From Nocardiopsis prasina DSM 43845 (GTDB lineage: Bacteria > Actinomycetota > Actinomycetes > Streptosporangiales > Streptosporangiaceae): DNA of 64,000 nucleotides. The translations under genes were made by a program, and so were the position numbers. Below are positions 27,117 to 35,553 of this stretch, in pieces; positions within the stretch are counted from its first letter, which is position 1; each line of letters opens with the position of its first letter. The stretch is from assembly GCF_000341265.1 (NCBI RefSeq), contig NZ_ANAE01000128.1:1-64000 (forward strand). The letters are read 5' to 3'. Below the pieces are notes generated by a model. That model saw only the letters and a program-made list of their open reading frames with translations, searched no databases and was not told where the DNA came from.

Positions 27117-27141
27117 GGCGTCGCGCCCCCGGCACGCGACG

Positions 27142-27933
27142 TCAGACCAACAGTCCGACCAGGTAGGAGATCCCGGTGAGCGTCAGCAGCCCGCCGAGGA
27201 GGACTCGCAACGGTTGCTCTCCCAGGCGGCGGCTGAGGGACAGGCCCACCAGCGCGCCGAGCGCACCGCCGATCCCCAGCGCCAGTCCCACGCCCCAGTC
27301 CGGGGCGGCGGGGGCGGCGCCGAAACCCACCTGGTCGAAGACGGCATAGGCGCCCAGCCCCACCACCGAGGTGACCAGGGTGGTGGTCAGGCCCACCACG
27401 GCCGCGCGGGAGGTGGGCCATCCGCCCACCGCGATCAGCAGCGGGGCCAGGACCGAACCCCCGCCGATCCCCACGGCGGCGCCGAGGAGCGCGGCGCCCC
27501 CGGCGGCGAGGGCGAGCGGAGCGCCACCCCGCCGGACCCGGCCCGGGGCCGGTCCGGGCCCCGGGCGCGACGACCTCGTGACCAGCAGCCGGGCACCCAC
27601 ACCCAGCATGAGCACGGCGAGCAGGCCGCGGAACAGCGCCGGGTCCGACAGCCACGTCACACGGACGGCGGCACCGGCGACCGCGCAGGGCGCCGCGGCG
27701 CACGCGGCGACCAGCATCCCCGTTCCGTGGCCGCGCGCGGAGCGGGCCAGGCGTCTCAGCCCGAGCGGGGTGGACACCACGTTGTAGAGCAGGTTGGTGG
27801 CGCTGACCGAGGGGCCGTGCAGGCCCAGCACGCCGAGCTGGACGGGCAGGAGCAGCACGGCGCCGGAGATCCCCACCGGAGTGGTGACGGCGGCGACGCA
27901 GAAACCGGCCAGGACGGCGAGGAGCAGAGTCAC
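27142..27933 (-). CDS. TauE/SafE family membrane protein, putative sulfite exporter
   Basis: 263 residues, eight or so membrane segments. The N-terminus LAGFCVAAVTTPVGISGAVL and the second-half repeat LLGAAVGIGGGSVLAPLLIA carry the duplicated Gly-Gly-rich signature of TauE/SafE. GTG 27933 starts only 8 bp after the operator at 27942-27958 and has no clear ribosome binding site, so the mRNA may be leaderless. Exporters of this family remove sulfite or organosulfonates, fitting the desulfonation genes. Confidence 0.85.
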   Translation of the reverse strand: MTLLLAVLAGFCVAAVTTPVGISGAVLLLPVQLGVLGLHGPSVSATNLLYNVVSTPLGLRRLARSARGHGTGMLVAACAAAPCAVAGAAVRVTWLSDPALFRGLLAVLMLGVGARLLVTRSSRPGPGPAPGRVRRGGAPLALAAGGAALLGAAVGIGGGSVLAPLLIAVGGWPTSRAAVVGLTTTLVTSVVGLGAYAVFDQVGFGAAPAAPDWGVGLALGIGGALGALVGLSLSRRLGEQPLRVLLGGLLTLTGISYLVGLLV

Positions 27934-27941
27934 CCCAAAAC

Positions 27942-27958
27942 CCTACTGTAAAGGTAGG
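27942..27958. promoter_or_regulatory. sulfur-regulon palindrome, site 7
   Basis: CCTAC-TGTAAAG-GTAGG, both arms perfect. It ends up directly before the TauE/SafE start on the minus strand, where it would overlap the promoter (TACAGT read on the minus strand). Confidence 0.65.
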
Positions 27959-27980
27959 AATAAGGGTGTCGGTTCCTCGA

Positions 27981-29141
27981 TCAGCCGTACACCCCGTGGT
28001 ACAGCTCCACGATCTCCTCGGCGACGGGCACCCTCGGGTTGTTGCCGGGCGATCCGGAGGCCAACGCCTGTTCGGCCATCAGCGGGGCCAGCTCCCACCA
28101 CCGCTCGACCCCGATCCCGTACTCGCGGGGGGTCGGCACCTCCAGCTCCTGGTTCAGCAGGCGCAGCTCCCACACCAGGGCGCCGGTGGCCTCACCGTCG
28201 GTGCTGTCCGGGGCGGCCAGCCCCATCGCCCGGGCGCAGTCGGCGTAGCGGGAGGGGGCGGAGGGGATCGAGAACTCCGTCACGGCGGGCAGGAGCATGG
28301 CGTTGGACAGCCCGTGGGCCACCCCGAAGTGCGCCCCGAGAGGTCGGCTCATCCCGTGCACCAGGGCGACGCTGGAGTTCGAGAAGGCCATCCCCGCCTG
28401 GGTGGCGCCCACCATCACCGCCTCCCGGGCGGTGCGGTCGCCCGGATCGGCGTACGCGGTCCGCAGATGGGTGAAGATCGTACGCATCGCCTCGCGCGCG
28501 AACCCGTCCGAGACCGGGTTGGCCCGGGCGCTCACGTACGCCTCGATCGCGTGGGTCAGGGCGTCCACCCCGGTGTCGGCGGTCAGCCGCCGGGGCATGC
28601 CCAGCGTGAGCTCGAAGTCCACCAGCGCGGCCCGGGGTAGCAACGCCAACCCCGAGCAGAGCATCTTCTCCCCGGACTCGGAGTCGGTGATGATGCTGTA
28701 GCGGGTGCACTCCGAACCACTGCCCGCCGTGGTCGGCACCGCCACCACCGGCAGAGCGGGGGCGTCGGTGACCACCGGTGCCCGGTAGTCGCGCATCCGG
28801 CCACCGTGCGCGCCCAACAGGGCCACCGCCTTGGCGGTGTCGATGGGGCTGCCACCGCCCACACCGACCAGGGAGTCGAAGCCACCCTCCCGCAGCGCCC
28901 GCACCCCCTCCTCCACCACGGCGGTCGTGGGGTCGGGAACGGTGTCGGCGAACACCCCCGGGGCCAGGCCCGACGCCTCCAGACCGGCCAGGAGTCGGTG
29001 GAAGAACGGCTGCTCGGCGATGAAGGGGTCGGTCACCAGGAGCGGACGGGACAGTCCGAGGGAGTCCAGGGTCCCGGCCAGTTCGGCCGAGGCCCCCGCA
29101 CCCACGCGGATGACCTGGGGCAGGACGATGGAAGCGGACAC
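27981..29141 (-). CDS. iron-containing alcohol dehydrogenase
   Basis: GTG 29141 behind GGAGGT gives 386 residues. Group III alcohol dehydrogenase features: GVGGGSPIDTAKAVALL (nucleotide site), PTTAGSGSECTRYSIITD, and the metal ligands in GVDALTHAIEAYVS and VHGMSRPLGAHFGVAHGLSN. The substrate could be ethanol, 1,3-propanediol, lactaldehyde or another small alcohol; the neighbours give no hint. Confidence 0.87.
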   Translation of the reverse strand: MSASIVLPQVIRVGAGASAELAGTLDSLGLSRPLLVTDPFIAEQPFFHRLLAGLEASGLAPGVFADTVPDPTTAVVEEGVRALREGGFDSLVGVGGGSPIDTAKAVALLGAHGGRMRDYRAPVVTDAPALPVVAVPTTAGSGSECTRYSIITDSESGEKMLCSGLALLPRAALVDFELTLGMPRRLTADTGVDALTHAIEAYVSARANPVSDGFAREAMRTIFTHLRTAYADPGDRTAREAVMVGATQAGMAFSNSSVALVHGMSRPLGAHFGVAHGLSNAMLLPAVTEFSIPSAPSRYADCARAMGLAAPDSTDGEATGALVWELRLLNQELEVPTPREYGIGVERWWELAPLMAEQALASGSPGNNPRVPVAEEIVELYHGVYG

Positions 29142-29302
29142 TCGGGGTACCTCCGGGGGGACGGGAGTACGGGCACCGGCGACGTCCCCGGCGTGCCGGG
29201 GGCCGCGGCTCGACGCCCGGTACCTACCCCGCTCTCCGATTCGACTCCCCCCGCGCCGTACCGATTTCGTACCGGCTCGGTGACGCACGGTCCCTGAGCG
29301 GG

Positions 29303-29333
29303 CGGAGGGCCGGGCGCCAGGCCCGGCCCTCCG
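29303..29333 (-). terminator. hairpin terminator of dps
   Basis: 13-bp stem CGGAGGGCCGGGC/GCCCGGCCCTCCG, 5-base loop, just downstream of the dps stop on the minus strand. Confidence 0.75.
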
Positions 29334-29357
29334 GCACGTGTCCGACGGTGCGCCCGG

Positions 29358-29954
29358 TCAGGTGTGCACGAGCGGTGTGTCCACCAGGTGCTCGGCCACG
29401 AACCAGGCCTCCAGTTCGTTGGTGCGGATGACGTCGGAGACCAGGACGTCGTTGGTGCCGTCGTCGCCCATCTCCTGCACACGCGCCGCGGCGTCGTGGC
29501 AGTCCTCCAGGACGGCCTCGTGCGCCTCCAGGAGCCGGGAGAGCATCGCGGGGACCTCCTCGACACCGTTCGGCGGGCGCGGGATGCTGGTCAGCTCCGC
29601 GACGTGCCTCGGGTCGCCCACCGCGACCCCGCCCAGGGTCTGGATGCGCTCCGCGACGGTGTCGATCAGCGCCGTCTGCTCCTCGGCGTGCTTGTCCATC
29701 AGCAGGTGCAGCTGGTAGAAGGTGTGCCCGCGCATCAGCCAGTGGTGCTTCTTGTACATGTCGTGCAGGATGCGGAGGTCGCTCAGCACCTGGTTGAGCC
29801 GCTGACACGAGTACATGCGCGTGTCGTAGGACAGACCGACCGGTAGCTGACGGACCGTCCCGAACTTCTGGATCTCCTCACCCCTCTGGTGGAGCCACGG
29901 CTGGCTGCTGCGCGGCTTGGGTGTCTGGCTCGAACTCTGGTCGGCGGTGGTCAC
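29358..29954 (-). CDS. dps: Dps-family ferritin-like DNA protection protein
   Basis: GTG 29954 behind GGAGGGGGAA; 198 residues. The four-helix ferritin fold carries the Dps ferroxidase residues in LHDMYKKHHWLMRGHTFYQL followed by DKHAEEQTALIDTVAERIQ. The N-terminal extension of about 45 residues (Ser/Pro/Gln-rich with several Lys and Arg) resembles the DNA-binding tails of mycobacterial and Streptomyces Dps. It would store iron and protect DNA under oxidative or starvation stress. Confidence 0.88.
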   Translation of the reverse strand: MTTADQSSSQTPKPRSSQPWLHQRGEEIQKFGTVRQLPVGLSYDTRMYSCQRLNQVLSDLRILHDMYKKHHWLMRGHTFYQLHLLMDKHAEEQTALIDTVAERIQTLGGVAVGDPRHVAELTSIPRPPNGVEEVPAMLSRLLEAHEAVLEDCHDAAARVQEMGDDGTNDVLVSDVIRTNELEAWFVAEHLVDTPLVHT

Positions 29955-30067
29955 TACGGGTTCCCCCTCCGGGTCGGTGTGCTGCGTGGAACAGAGAGCT
30001 CCGCCAGCCAGTCTTGGCCACCGACCGTTGTCGGGAGAGAAAACGCACGCCATGTCAGAGCAAGGAT

Positions 30068-31282
30068 TCAGGAGTTGTCCCGGTCGAACGCCACGGGGAG
30101 CGCGAACAGCCCGTGCATGATCATGCTCGGCCACCACCGCAGCTCGCCCTCGTCCACGGCCAGGCGCAGGCCCGGGAACCTCTCCAGGACCGCCGTGACG
30201 GCCACCCGTGCCTCCACCCGGGCCAACTGCGCGCCCACACAGAAGTGGGCCCCGTGCCCGAAGGACAGATGCGACGCCCCGCGCCGGGGGTCGAAGACGT
30301 CCGGGTCCTCGTAGCGCCGCGGGTCGCGCCCTGCGGCCAGCAGTGACACCAGCACCGGTTCCCCGGCCTCCAGGCGGACCCCGCCCACGGTCGTCGCCTC
30401 ACCCGGGAAGCGCCACGTCGCGTTCTGCAACGGGCTCTCCAGGCGCAGCGACTCCTCGATCGCCGGGCCCACGAGTTCGTGGTCGGCGCGCAGACGCGCC
30501 ATCTCCTCGGGGTCGCGCAGCAGGAGCAGGAGCATGTTGCCGATCAGCGCGACCGTGGTCTCGTGCCCCGCCACCAGCAGCAGGAACGCCGTCGAGGTCA
30601 CCTCGTGACGGGAGAGTTCACCGGACCGGTGGGCCTCCACCAGGTCGCCCAGGAGGTCGTCGGAGGGCTCGCGCAGCCGCGCCGCCACCAGCCCGTCAAG
30701 ATAGGCGTCGAACCAGTCCGTGGCCGCACCGATCGCCTCGTACTCGTCCGGGGAGGAGGAGTCGATCACCGCCGCCTGCCGGTGGAACTCGGGCCGGTCC
30801 TCCTCCGGCACCCCGAGGATGTCGCAGATGATCGCGATCGGAAGCGGGTAGGCCAGGTCGCGCACCAGGTCCGGCGCCTCCTCCTTCGTCAGTGCGTCCA
30901 GGAGTTCACCGGTGATCCGCTCGGCGCTCTCCCGCAGCGCCCTGACCCGGCGGGGAGTGAACGCCCCGCTGGTCGCCTTCCGGAGCCGGGAGTGGTCGGG
31001 AGCGTCCACGTTGACCATGCTGCGCACGAGGCTGGGGCGGTGGTCGAAGGGCAGCCCCAGCCCGGCCCGGTACCAGGTCGCGTCGGCGCGCCCGGGGTCC
31101 TTGAGCATGTTCGGGTCGGCCAGCACCGACCGGGCGTCGTCGTAGCGGGTCACCAGCCAGGCCCAGGCGCCGCCGGGCAGGTCGATCCGGTGGACGGGCG
31201 CGTGGTCGCGCAACCAGCGGTAGGCCGGGTGCGGGTCCGCCTCGAACTCGGGTCCGTGCAGTGCGGGGGGTGTGCGGGTCAT
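30068..31282 (-). CDS. cytochrome P450
   Basis: ATG 31282 after GGAGAGG; 404 residues, the usual bacterial P450 length. The I-helix oxygen-binding motif is AGHETT, the K-helix ExxR is in EESLRLESPLQ, and the heme ligand Cys is in FGHGAHFCVGAQLAR. It is closest in pattern to the CYP105/107 groups of actinomycetes. No ferredoxin or biosynthetic cluster is adjacent, so the substrate is open. A PucR-type regulator gene lies 120 bp upstream on the same strand. Confidence 0.88.
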   Translation of the reverse strand: MTRTPPALHGPEFEADPHPAYRWLRDHAPVHRIDLPGGAWAWLVTRYDDARSVLADPNMLKDPGRADATWYRAGLGLPFDHRPSLVRSMVNVDAPDHSRLRKATSGAFTPRRVRALRESAERITGELLDALTKEEAPDLVRDLAYPLPIAIICDILGVPEEDRPEFHRQAAVIDSSSPDEYEAIGAATDWFDAYLDGLVAARLREPSDDLLGDLVEAHRSGELSRHEVTSTAFLLLVAGHETTVALIGNMLLLLLRDPEEMARLRADHELVGPAIEESLRLESPLQNATWRFPGEATTVGGVRLEAGEPVLVSLLAAGRDPRRYEDPDVFDPRRGASHLSFGHGAHFCVGAQLARVEARVAVTAVLERFPGLRLAVDEGELRWWPSMIMHGLFALPVAFDRDNS

Positions 31283-31405
31283 CGTCGGCCTCTCCACAGG
31301 GATGCGGGTCGCCCGTTTCCTACCCACCCGGCCACGCCGTGTCGCGGCTGCGGAATTCGGGCGCCGCGCCTGAGAGCCCCCGTGGCGCCACCACAGGGAA
31401 CGGAC

Positions 31406-32569
31406 TCAGGGTGCCACCGCGCAGGCGGTCTCCAGGACGAACCTCGGCCAGGGGCGGTGGGGGTCGTGGCCGGTCAGTTCCCGGACGCGCCGCAGCCGGT
31501 ACCGCAGGGTCTGGGCGTGGACGTGCAGCGCCTCCGCCGCCGTGGTGGCCGCGCCCGCACGGAAGTAGGCGTGCAGTGTGTCCAGCAGGTGGCGGTGGTC
31601 GTGGGTCAGCAGCGGGCCCAGGACCACGTGGCGCACCGTCGACGGCGCGACCCCGCCACCGTTGAGCAGGGACAGCACACACGCGTCGGAGTCGCGCAGC
31701 AGGCCGTGCGCGCCGAAGGCGTGTGGGGGAGCGGTCTCCACGGCCCCGTCCGCCAGCCGGTACGCGGCGGACAGGTCCGCCAGCCCGCGCGGATCCAGGG
31801 CACAGCCCCGCCACCCCCGCGCCAGCACGGTCCGTGTGATCCGCTCGGCGTCCTCGGGTGCGGCCAGGACGACCGCCCGGCCCGAACGCGTGGTCACCAG
31901 GGGGTCGGCTCCTGCGGGCGAGGCCTCCGCCACCAGCTCCATCCCCGCAGCCACCGTGACGTCCTCCGCGCGCACGGGTTCGGCGACCACCAGCACCGCC
32001 GGGTCGGGCGGGGCGATGCCCAGGGTCCGCGCCCGGTCCCGGATGGCGCCCCGGGACGCCTGGCGGCCGATCAGCAGGTCGTCGAGGAGCGCGCGCCGGG
32101 CACGTTCCCGATCCGCGTCCAGCCGTTCGGCGGCCTCGGCGTGACCCGTCTCCAGGCTCTCGGAGATCTGGTCGAGGGAGGCCAGCCACAGTTCGCTCAG
32201 AGCGAACACGTCGGCCGCGTCGAGCCTGTCGCCCGCCTGCTCGCGCAGCAACCGCGCGGCGGCGGCCGATCCGACCCGGTGAGCCCGCACCACGGCGCCG
32301 ATCGAACGGCCGTCGGCGGCCCGTGCCCTGCCGATCCCACGGAGCCGCTCCACGTCCTCCGTAGGCAGGCGACGGTCCCCGCGCACCCACAGCTCCAGGG
32401 ACCGGGCGACCAACCAGCCGGTGATGGCCCGCACCTCCGCCAGCTGGGATCCGTGCAGCGCTCGGTAGGCGGGCACCTCCGTGTGGACCTCGGCGACGAT
32501 CCGCTCCACCAGCCCGGCCCGGTCACGCTCCAGCTCAGCGCTGACCCGTACGCGTTCCTCGCGGCCCAT
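31406..32569 (-). CDS. PucR/CdaR-family transcriptional regulator
   Basis: ATG 32569 after GGAGGAGGGG; 387 residues. The C-terminus is the PucR helix-turn-helix: LLDTLHAYFRAGAATTAAEA, LHVHAQTLRYRLRRVRELTG, which is the strongest evidence. The middle has a GGDEF-like degenerate domain typical of CdaR regulators, and the N-terminal helical region includes GRARAADGRSIGAVVRAHRVG. Targets are unknown; the P450 gene immediately downstream is a possible one. Confidence 0.83.
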   Translation of the reverse strand: MGREERVRVSAELERDRAGLVERIVAEVHTEVPAYRALHGSQLAEVRAITGWLVARSLELWVRGDRRLPTEDVERLRGIGRARAADGRSIGAVVRAHRVGSAAAARLLREQAGDRLDAADVFALSELWLASLDQISESLETGHAEAAERLDADRERARRALLDDLLIGRQASRGAIRDRARTLGIAPPDPAVLVVAEPVRAEDVTVAAGMELVAEASPAGADPLVTTRSGRAVVLAAPEDAERITRTVLARGWRGCALDPRGLADLSAAYRLADGAVETAPPHAFGAHGLLRDSDACVLSLLNGGGVAPSTVRHVVLGPLLTHDHRHLLDTLHAYFRAGAATTAAEALHVHAQTLRYRLRRVRELTGHDPHRPWPRFVLETACAVAP

Positions 32570-32869
32570 GCCCCTCCTCCGTCCCGCGCCGACGATCCTC
32601 CGGCGGGCCCCGCACCGAGCGCGACACCTCGTCCTCCGGGCGGGCGGGCAGCCTATCGCCCCCTCAGGCGCACGGCCGAGACCGGCCATCCGGGTAAAAA
32701 CCGTGCACATGTGCGGCGCAGCCTCTGAGGTCAACCTCCGCTGACATGGCAGTATGCGCACACAGGCCCGGTATAGAGCACGATTCCAACACCGAGCGTC
32801 GGCGTGCCGGGCGCGCCGGGCACACCGGTCGGCCGGGAGAACGGCCGGGCCGGACGGGGAGGACAGGGG
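32570..32869. other. divergent promoter region
   Basis: 300 bases between the PucR-type gene (minus) and the aldo/keto reductase (plus). No gene is evident. A near-palindrome GAGGTCAACCTC lies at 32726-32737 and a -10-like TATAGA near 32773; I can support no more than that. Confidence 0.35.
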
Positions 32870-33706
32870 ATGAGGACGATGACGGTTCCCGGCATCGCGC
32901 TGAACAACGGGCTGCAAATGCCGCAGCTGGGTTTCGGCGTGTGGCAGGTGCCCGACGACGCCGTGGGGGAGGCGGTCTCACACGCCCTCGCGGCGGGCTA
33001 CCGCAGTATCGACACCGCCGCCGCGTACGGCAACGAGGAGGGGGTGGGCGAGGCGCTGCGCCGGTCGGGACTCGAGCGGGAGGACCTGTTCGTCACCACC
33101 AAGCTCGCCAACGCCGACCACGGCTACGACTCCGCTCTGCGCGCCTTCGACGCCAGCCTGGAGCGGCTCGGCCTGGACATGGTGGATCTCTACCTCATCC
33201 ACTGGCCGCTGCCCGAGCGCGACCTCTACGTGCCCACCTGGAAGGCGCTGGAGCGCCTCTACGCGGAGGGCCGCGCCCGCGCCATCGGTGTGTGCAACTT
33301 CAAGCGCACGCACCTGGAGCGGGTCATGAAGGAGGGCGGGATCGCCCCCATGGTCAACCAGATCGAACTGCACCCGCTGCTCTCCCAGGGAGAGATGCGG
33401 GCCTTCGACTCCGACCACAACATCGCCACGGAGGCCTGGAGCCCGCTCGGGCAGGGCGAACTGCTCCGCCACCCGCTGATCACGCGGATCGCCGAGGAAA
33501 TCGAACGGACCCCGGCGCAGGTGCTTCTGCGGTGGCACGTCCAGCTGGGCAACGTGGTCATCCCGAAGTCGGTGACGCCCGAGCGCATCTACGCCAACTT
33601 CGAGATCTTCGACTTCGAGCTCTCGGACGAGGACATGGCCCGGATCGACGGTCTCGACCAGGAGCACCGGTTCGGCCCCGACCCGGACAGCTTCGACGGC
33701 GACTGA
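32870..33706 (+). CDS. aldo/keto reductase, AKR5-like (2,5-diketogluconate reductase type)
   Basis: ATG 32870 follows GGGGAGGACAGGGG; 278 residues. Catalytic tetrad: Asp and Tyr in SIDTAAAYGNEEG, Lys in VTTKLAN, His in YLIHWPLPE. The C-terminal NADPH site is VIPKSVTPERIYANFEIFDF, typical of the AKR5 group. It probably reduces aldehydes or diketones; the physiological substrate is unknown. Confidence 0.88.
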   Translation: MRTMTVPGIALNNGLQMPQLGFGVWQVPDDAVGEAVSHALAAGYRSIDTAAAYGNEEGVGEALRRSGLEREDLFVTTKLANADHGYDSALRAFDASLERLGLDMVDLYLIHWPLPERDLYVPTWKALERLYAEGRARAIGVCNFKRTHLERVMKEGGIAPMVNQIELHPLLSQGEMRAFDSDHNIATEAWSPLGQGELLRHPLITRIAEEIERTPAQVLLRWHVQLGNVVIPKSVTPERIYANFEIFDFELSDEDMARIDGLDQEHRFGPDPDSFDGD

Positions 33707-33754
33707 GCCGCGCGGCTGACCGGTGACCGGTGGCGGCGCGGCTCGCGGCGTCGT

Positions 33755-33910
33755 CTAGCGGAGCTCGCGGAGCCTGCGGGCGCCGGACAGGGTGGCCTCG
33801 ATGCCGTCGCGGCGCACACGGGCGACGTACACGCCACCGCCGACGAAGATCGCGAGGAAGAGCCCGACCACTGCGGTCAGGGCCAGGACGGACAGCACGG
33901 AAGTGATCAT
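33755..33910 (-). CDS. small single-pass membrane protein
   Basis: ATG 33910 to TAG 33757-33755 gives 51 residues: a helix SVLSVLALTAVVGLFLAIFV at the N-terminus and a basic cytoplasmic tail (RVRRDGIEATLSGARRLREL). It is too short to be noticed by length filters but has good codon use and a plausible membrane topology. No family is recognised. It lies between the aldo/keto reductase and ridA-like genes. Confidence 0.5.
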   Translation of the reverse strand: MITSVLSVLALTAVVGLFLAIFVGGGVYVARVRRDGIEATLSGARRLRELR

Positions 33911-33992
33911 GCGGTCATGGTAGCCGCATGTCGGACGACGCTCTCACCGGGGGAGTCCCGGGTGCGTGCCGAGCGAGACGGAGGGTCCGCCG

Positions 33993-34526
33993 ATGGACCA
34001 GACACCGCACGAGATCATCAACCCGCTCTCCCTTCCCGACCCCGTGGGCTATGCGCACGCCCTCGTGGTGGCCCCGGGCCGCACCGTGTACGTGGGCGGC
34101 CAGATGGCCCTGCGTTCCGACGGGGTACTGACCGGTGACTCACTGGTGCAGCAGTTCGACCACGCGCTCGCCAACGTGGTGGAAGCGCTGAGAACGGCGG
34201 GGGCCGAACCGGCTCACGTGGTGAGCATGCGCGTCTACACCACCTCGGTGGGCCTCTACCGGGTCAACCTCAAGGCACTCGGATCGGTCTACCGCCGCCA
34301 CATGGGTCGGTACTACCCGCCGATGGCGGTCCTGGGCGTCACCGAGTTGCTGGAGGAGGGGGCCCAGGTCGAGCTGGAGTGCGTGGCGGTGGTCCCGGAC
34401 TCGCGTGACGGCGCGGAGCTGGACGAGGGGCGTCCCCGCGAACTCGTGGAGGAGGTCGACGACCCCTTCGCGGACGACCGGGCGACCGCGGAACCCGGGG
34501 AGTTCTCCCGGGACACGCGGCCCTGA
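33993..34526 (+). CDS. RidA/YjgF-family protein with C-terminal extension
   Basis: ATG 33993 behind GGAGGG; 177 residues. The RidA fold is clear in NPLSLPDPVGYAHALVVAPG, VYVGGQMALRSDG, VEALRTAGAEPAHVVSMRVY and AVLGVTELLEEGAQVELECV. The Arg that binds the imine carboxylate in true RidA enzymes should be in the R-Y segment of the family; its status here is uncertain. An acidic tail of about 45 residues after ECVAVVPDS is extra to the family. Confidence 0.83.
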   Translation: MDQTPHEIINPLSLPDPVGYAHALVVAPGRTVYVGGQMALRSDGVLTGDSLVQQFDHALANVVEALRTAGAEPAHVVSMRVYTTSVGLYRVNLKALGSVYRRHMGRYYPPMAVLGVTELLEEGAQVELECVAVVPDSRDGAELDEGRPRELVEEVDDPFADDRATAEPGEFSRDTRP

Positions 34527-34545
34527 TCACCGAGGGGAAGGCGCG

Positions 34546-34573
34546 GGGCCCCGACCGGGGACGGTCGGGGCCC
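34546..34573. terminator. bidirectional hairpin terminator
   Basis: 12-bp stem GGGCCCCGACCG/CGGTCGGGGCCC with a 4-base loop between the convergent RidA and EamA genes. Confidence 0.8.
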
Positions 34574-34583
34574 GCGCTGGTGG

Positions 34584-35489
34584 TCAGCGTTCGTGCGAGC
34601 GCACCAGGAGCACCGCCACCACGCACACCGCCATCCCGGCCAGCGCGCCCGTGCCCACCGGGTCGCCGAACATCAGCCAGGTCCACACGAGCGTGGTGGG
34701 CGGGGTCAGGTAGAGCAGCGCCGACACCCGCGCCACGCTGGTCCGTGCCAGGTTGATCCAGTACAGCCCGTAGCCGCCCAGCGTGGACAGAACGACCACC
34801 CACGCCACCGCGGCCCAGAACCCCACCGTCATGGGCGGGGCCAGGGTGCCCGTCGAGGCGGCGAGCCCGGTGAACAGGATCGCGCTCACCGCGCACTGCA
34901 CGGCCAGTGCCTCCACCACGTTCCCGCCGGGGCGCGATCTGCGTTCCACGAGGGTGGCGGCCACCAGCGAGAGCATGGCTCCGAACGGGAGAGCGTACGC
35001 CCACCAAGGGGCGGATCCGGTCCGGAGCAGGTCCGAGCCGACCACCATGCCCACGCCGACCAGACCCACCACCAGTCCGAGGACCTGGCGCCCGCGCACC
35101 CGCTCACCGAGCAGGGGGACGGCGAGCGCGGTGGCCACCATCGGTTGGAGGGCGGCGACGAGCGCGCTCGTCCCGGCGGCCACCCCCGCTTCGGCGGCCG
35201 CCACCACCCCGTACAGGTACCCGGCCTGTGCCAGGAGTCCGAGCACCGCGTGCAGGGCCATGTCCCGGCCGCTCATCCGGGACCCGCGCCACAGGCACCA
35301 GGCCACGAGCAACCCGCCCACGACGAGGAACCGCCAGGCGAGGAGGGTGGTCGCCGGGGCCTGCCGGGTGCCGAGCTCGGCCCCGACGAACCCCGAACTC
35401 CACATCACCACCAGCCCCGAGGCCAGCAGGAAGGGGATCAGGGGACGGGCGGTCGGGCGGGTCCGTGTGCGTGAGGTCATGACGTCCAT
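34584..35489 (-). CDS. EamA/DMT-superfamily transporter
   Basis: 301 residues with ten membrane segments in two EamA halves, starting PFLLASGLVVMWSSGFVGAE and repeating from WWAYALPFGAMLSLVAATLV. Drug/metabolite exporters of this class move amino acids, nucleosides or toxins. It is divergent from a TetR gene across a 64-bp region with an operator-like inverted repeat, so it is probably repressed by that TetR and induced by its substrate. The start may be ATG 35489 or the internal ATG 35480. Confidence 0.85.
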   Translation of the reverse strand: MDVMTSRTRTRPTARPLIPFLLASGLVVMWSSGFVGAELGTRQAPATTLLAWRFLVVGGLLVAWCLWRGSRMSGRDMALHAVLGLLAQAGYLYGVVAAAEAGVAAGTSALVAALQPMVATALAVPLLGERVRGRQVLGLVVGLVGVGMVVGSDLLRTGSAPWWAYALPFGAMLSLVAATLVERRSRPGGNVVEALAVQCAVSAILFTGLAASTGTLAPPMTVGFWAAVAWVVVLSTLGGYGLYWINLARTSVARVSALLYLTPPTTLVWTWLMFGDPVGTGALAGMAVCVVAVLLVRSHER

Positions 35490-35508
35490 GCCGCAGAGGT
35501 AAACACAC

Positions 35509-35541
35509 CGGTCGGTATACTCACAATGTAGTCACCGACCG
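35509..35541. promoter_or_regulatory. TetR operator candidate
   Basis: Inverted repeat CGGTCGGT (35509-35516) and ACCGACCG (35534-35541), 17 bases apart, in the short region between the EamA and TetR genes; it would cover both promoters. Confidence 0.6.
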
Positions 35542-35553
35542 AAGGAGCGCATC

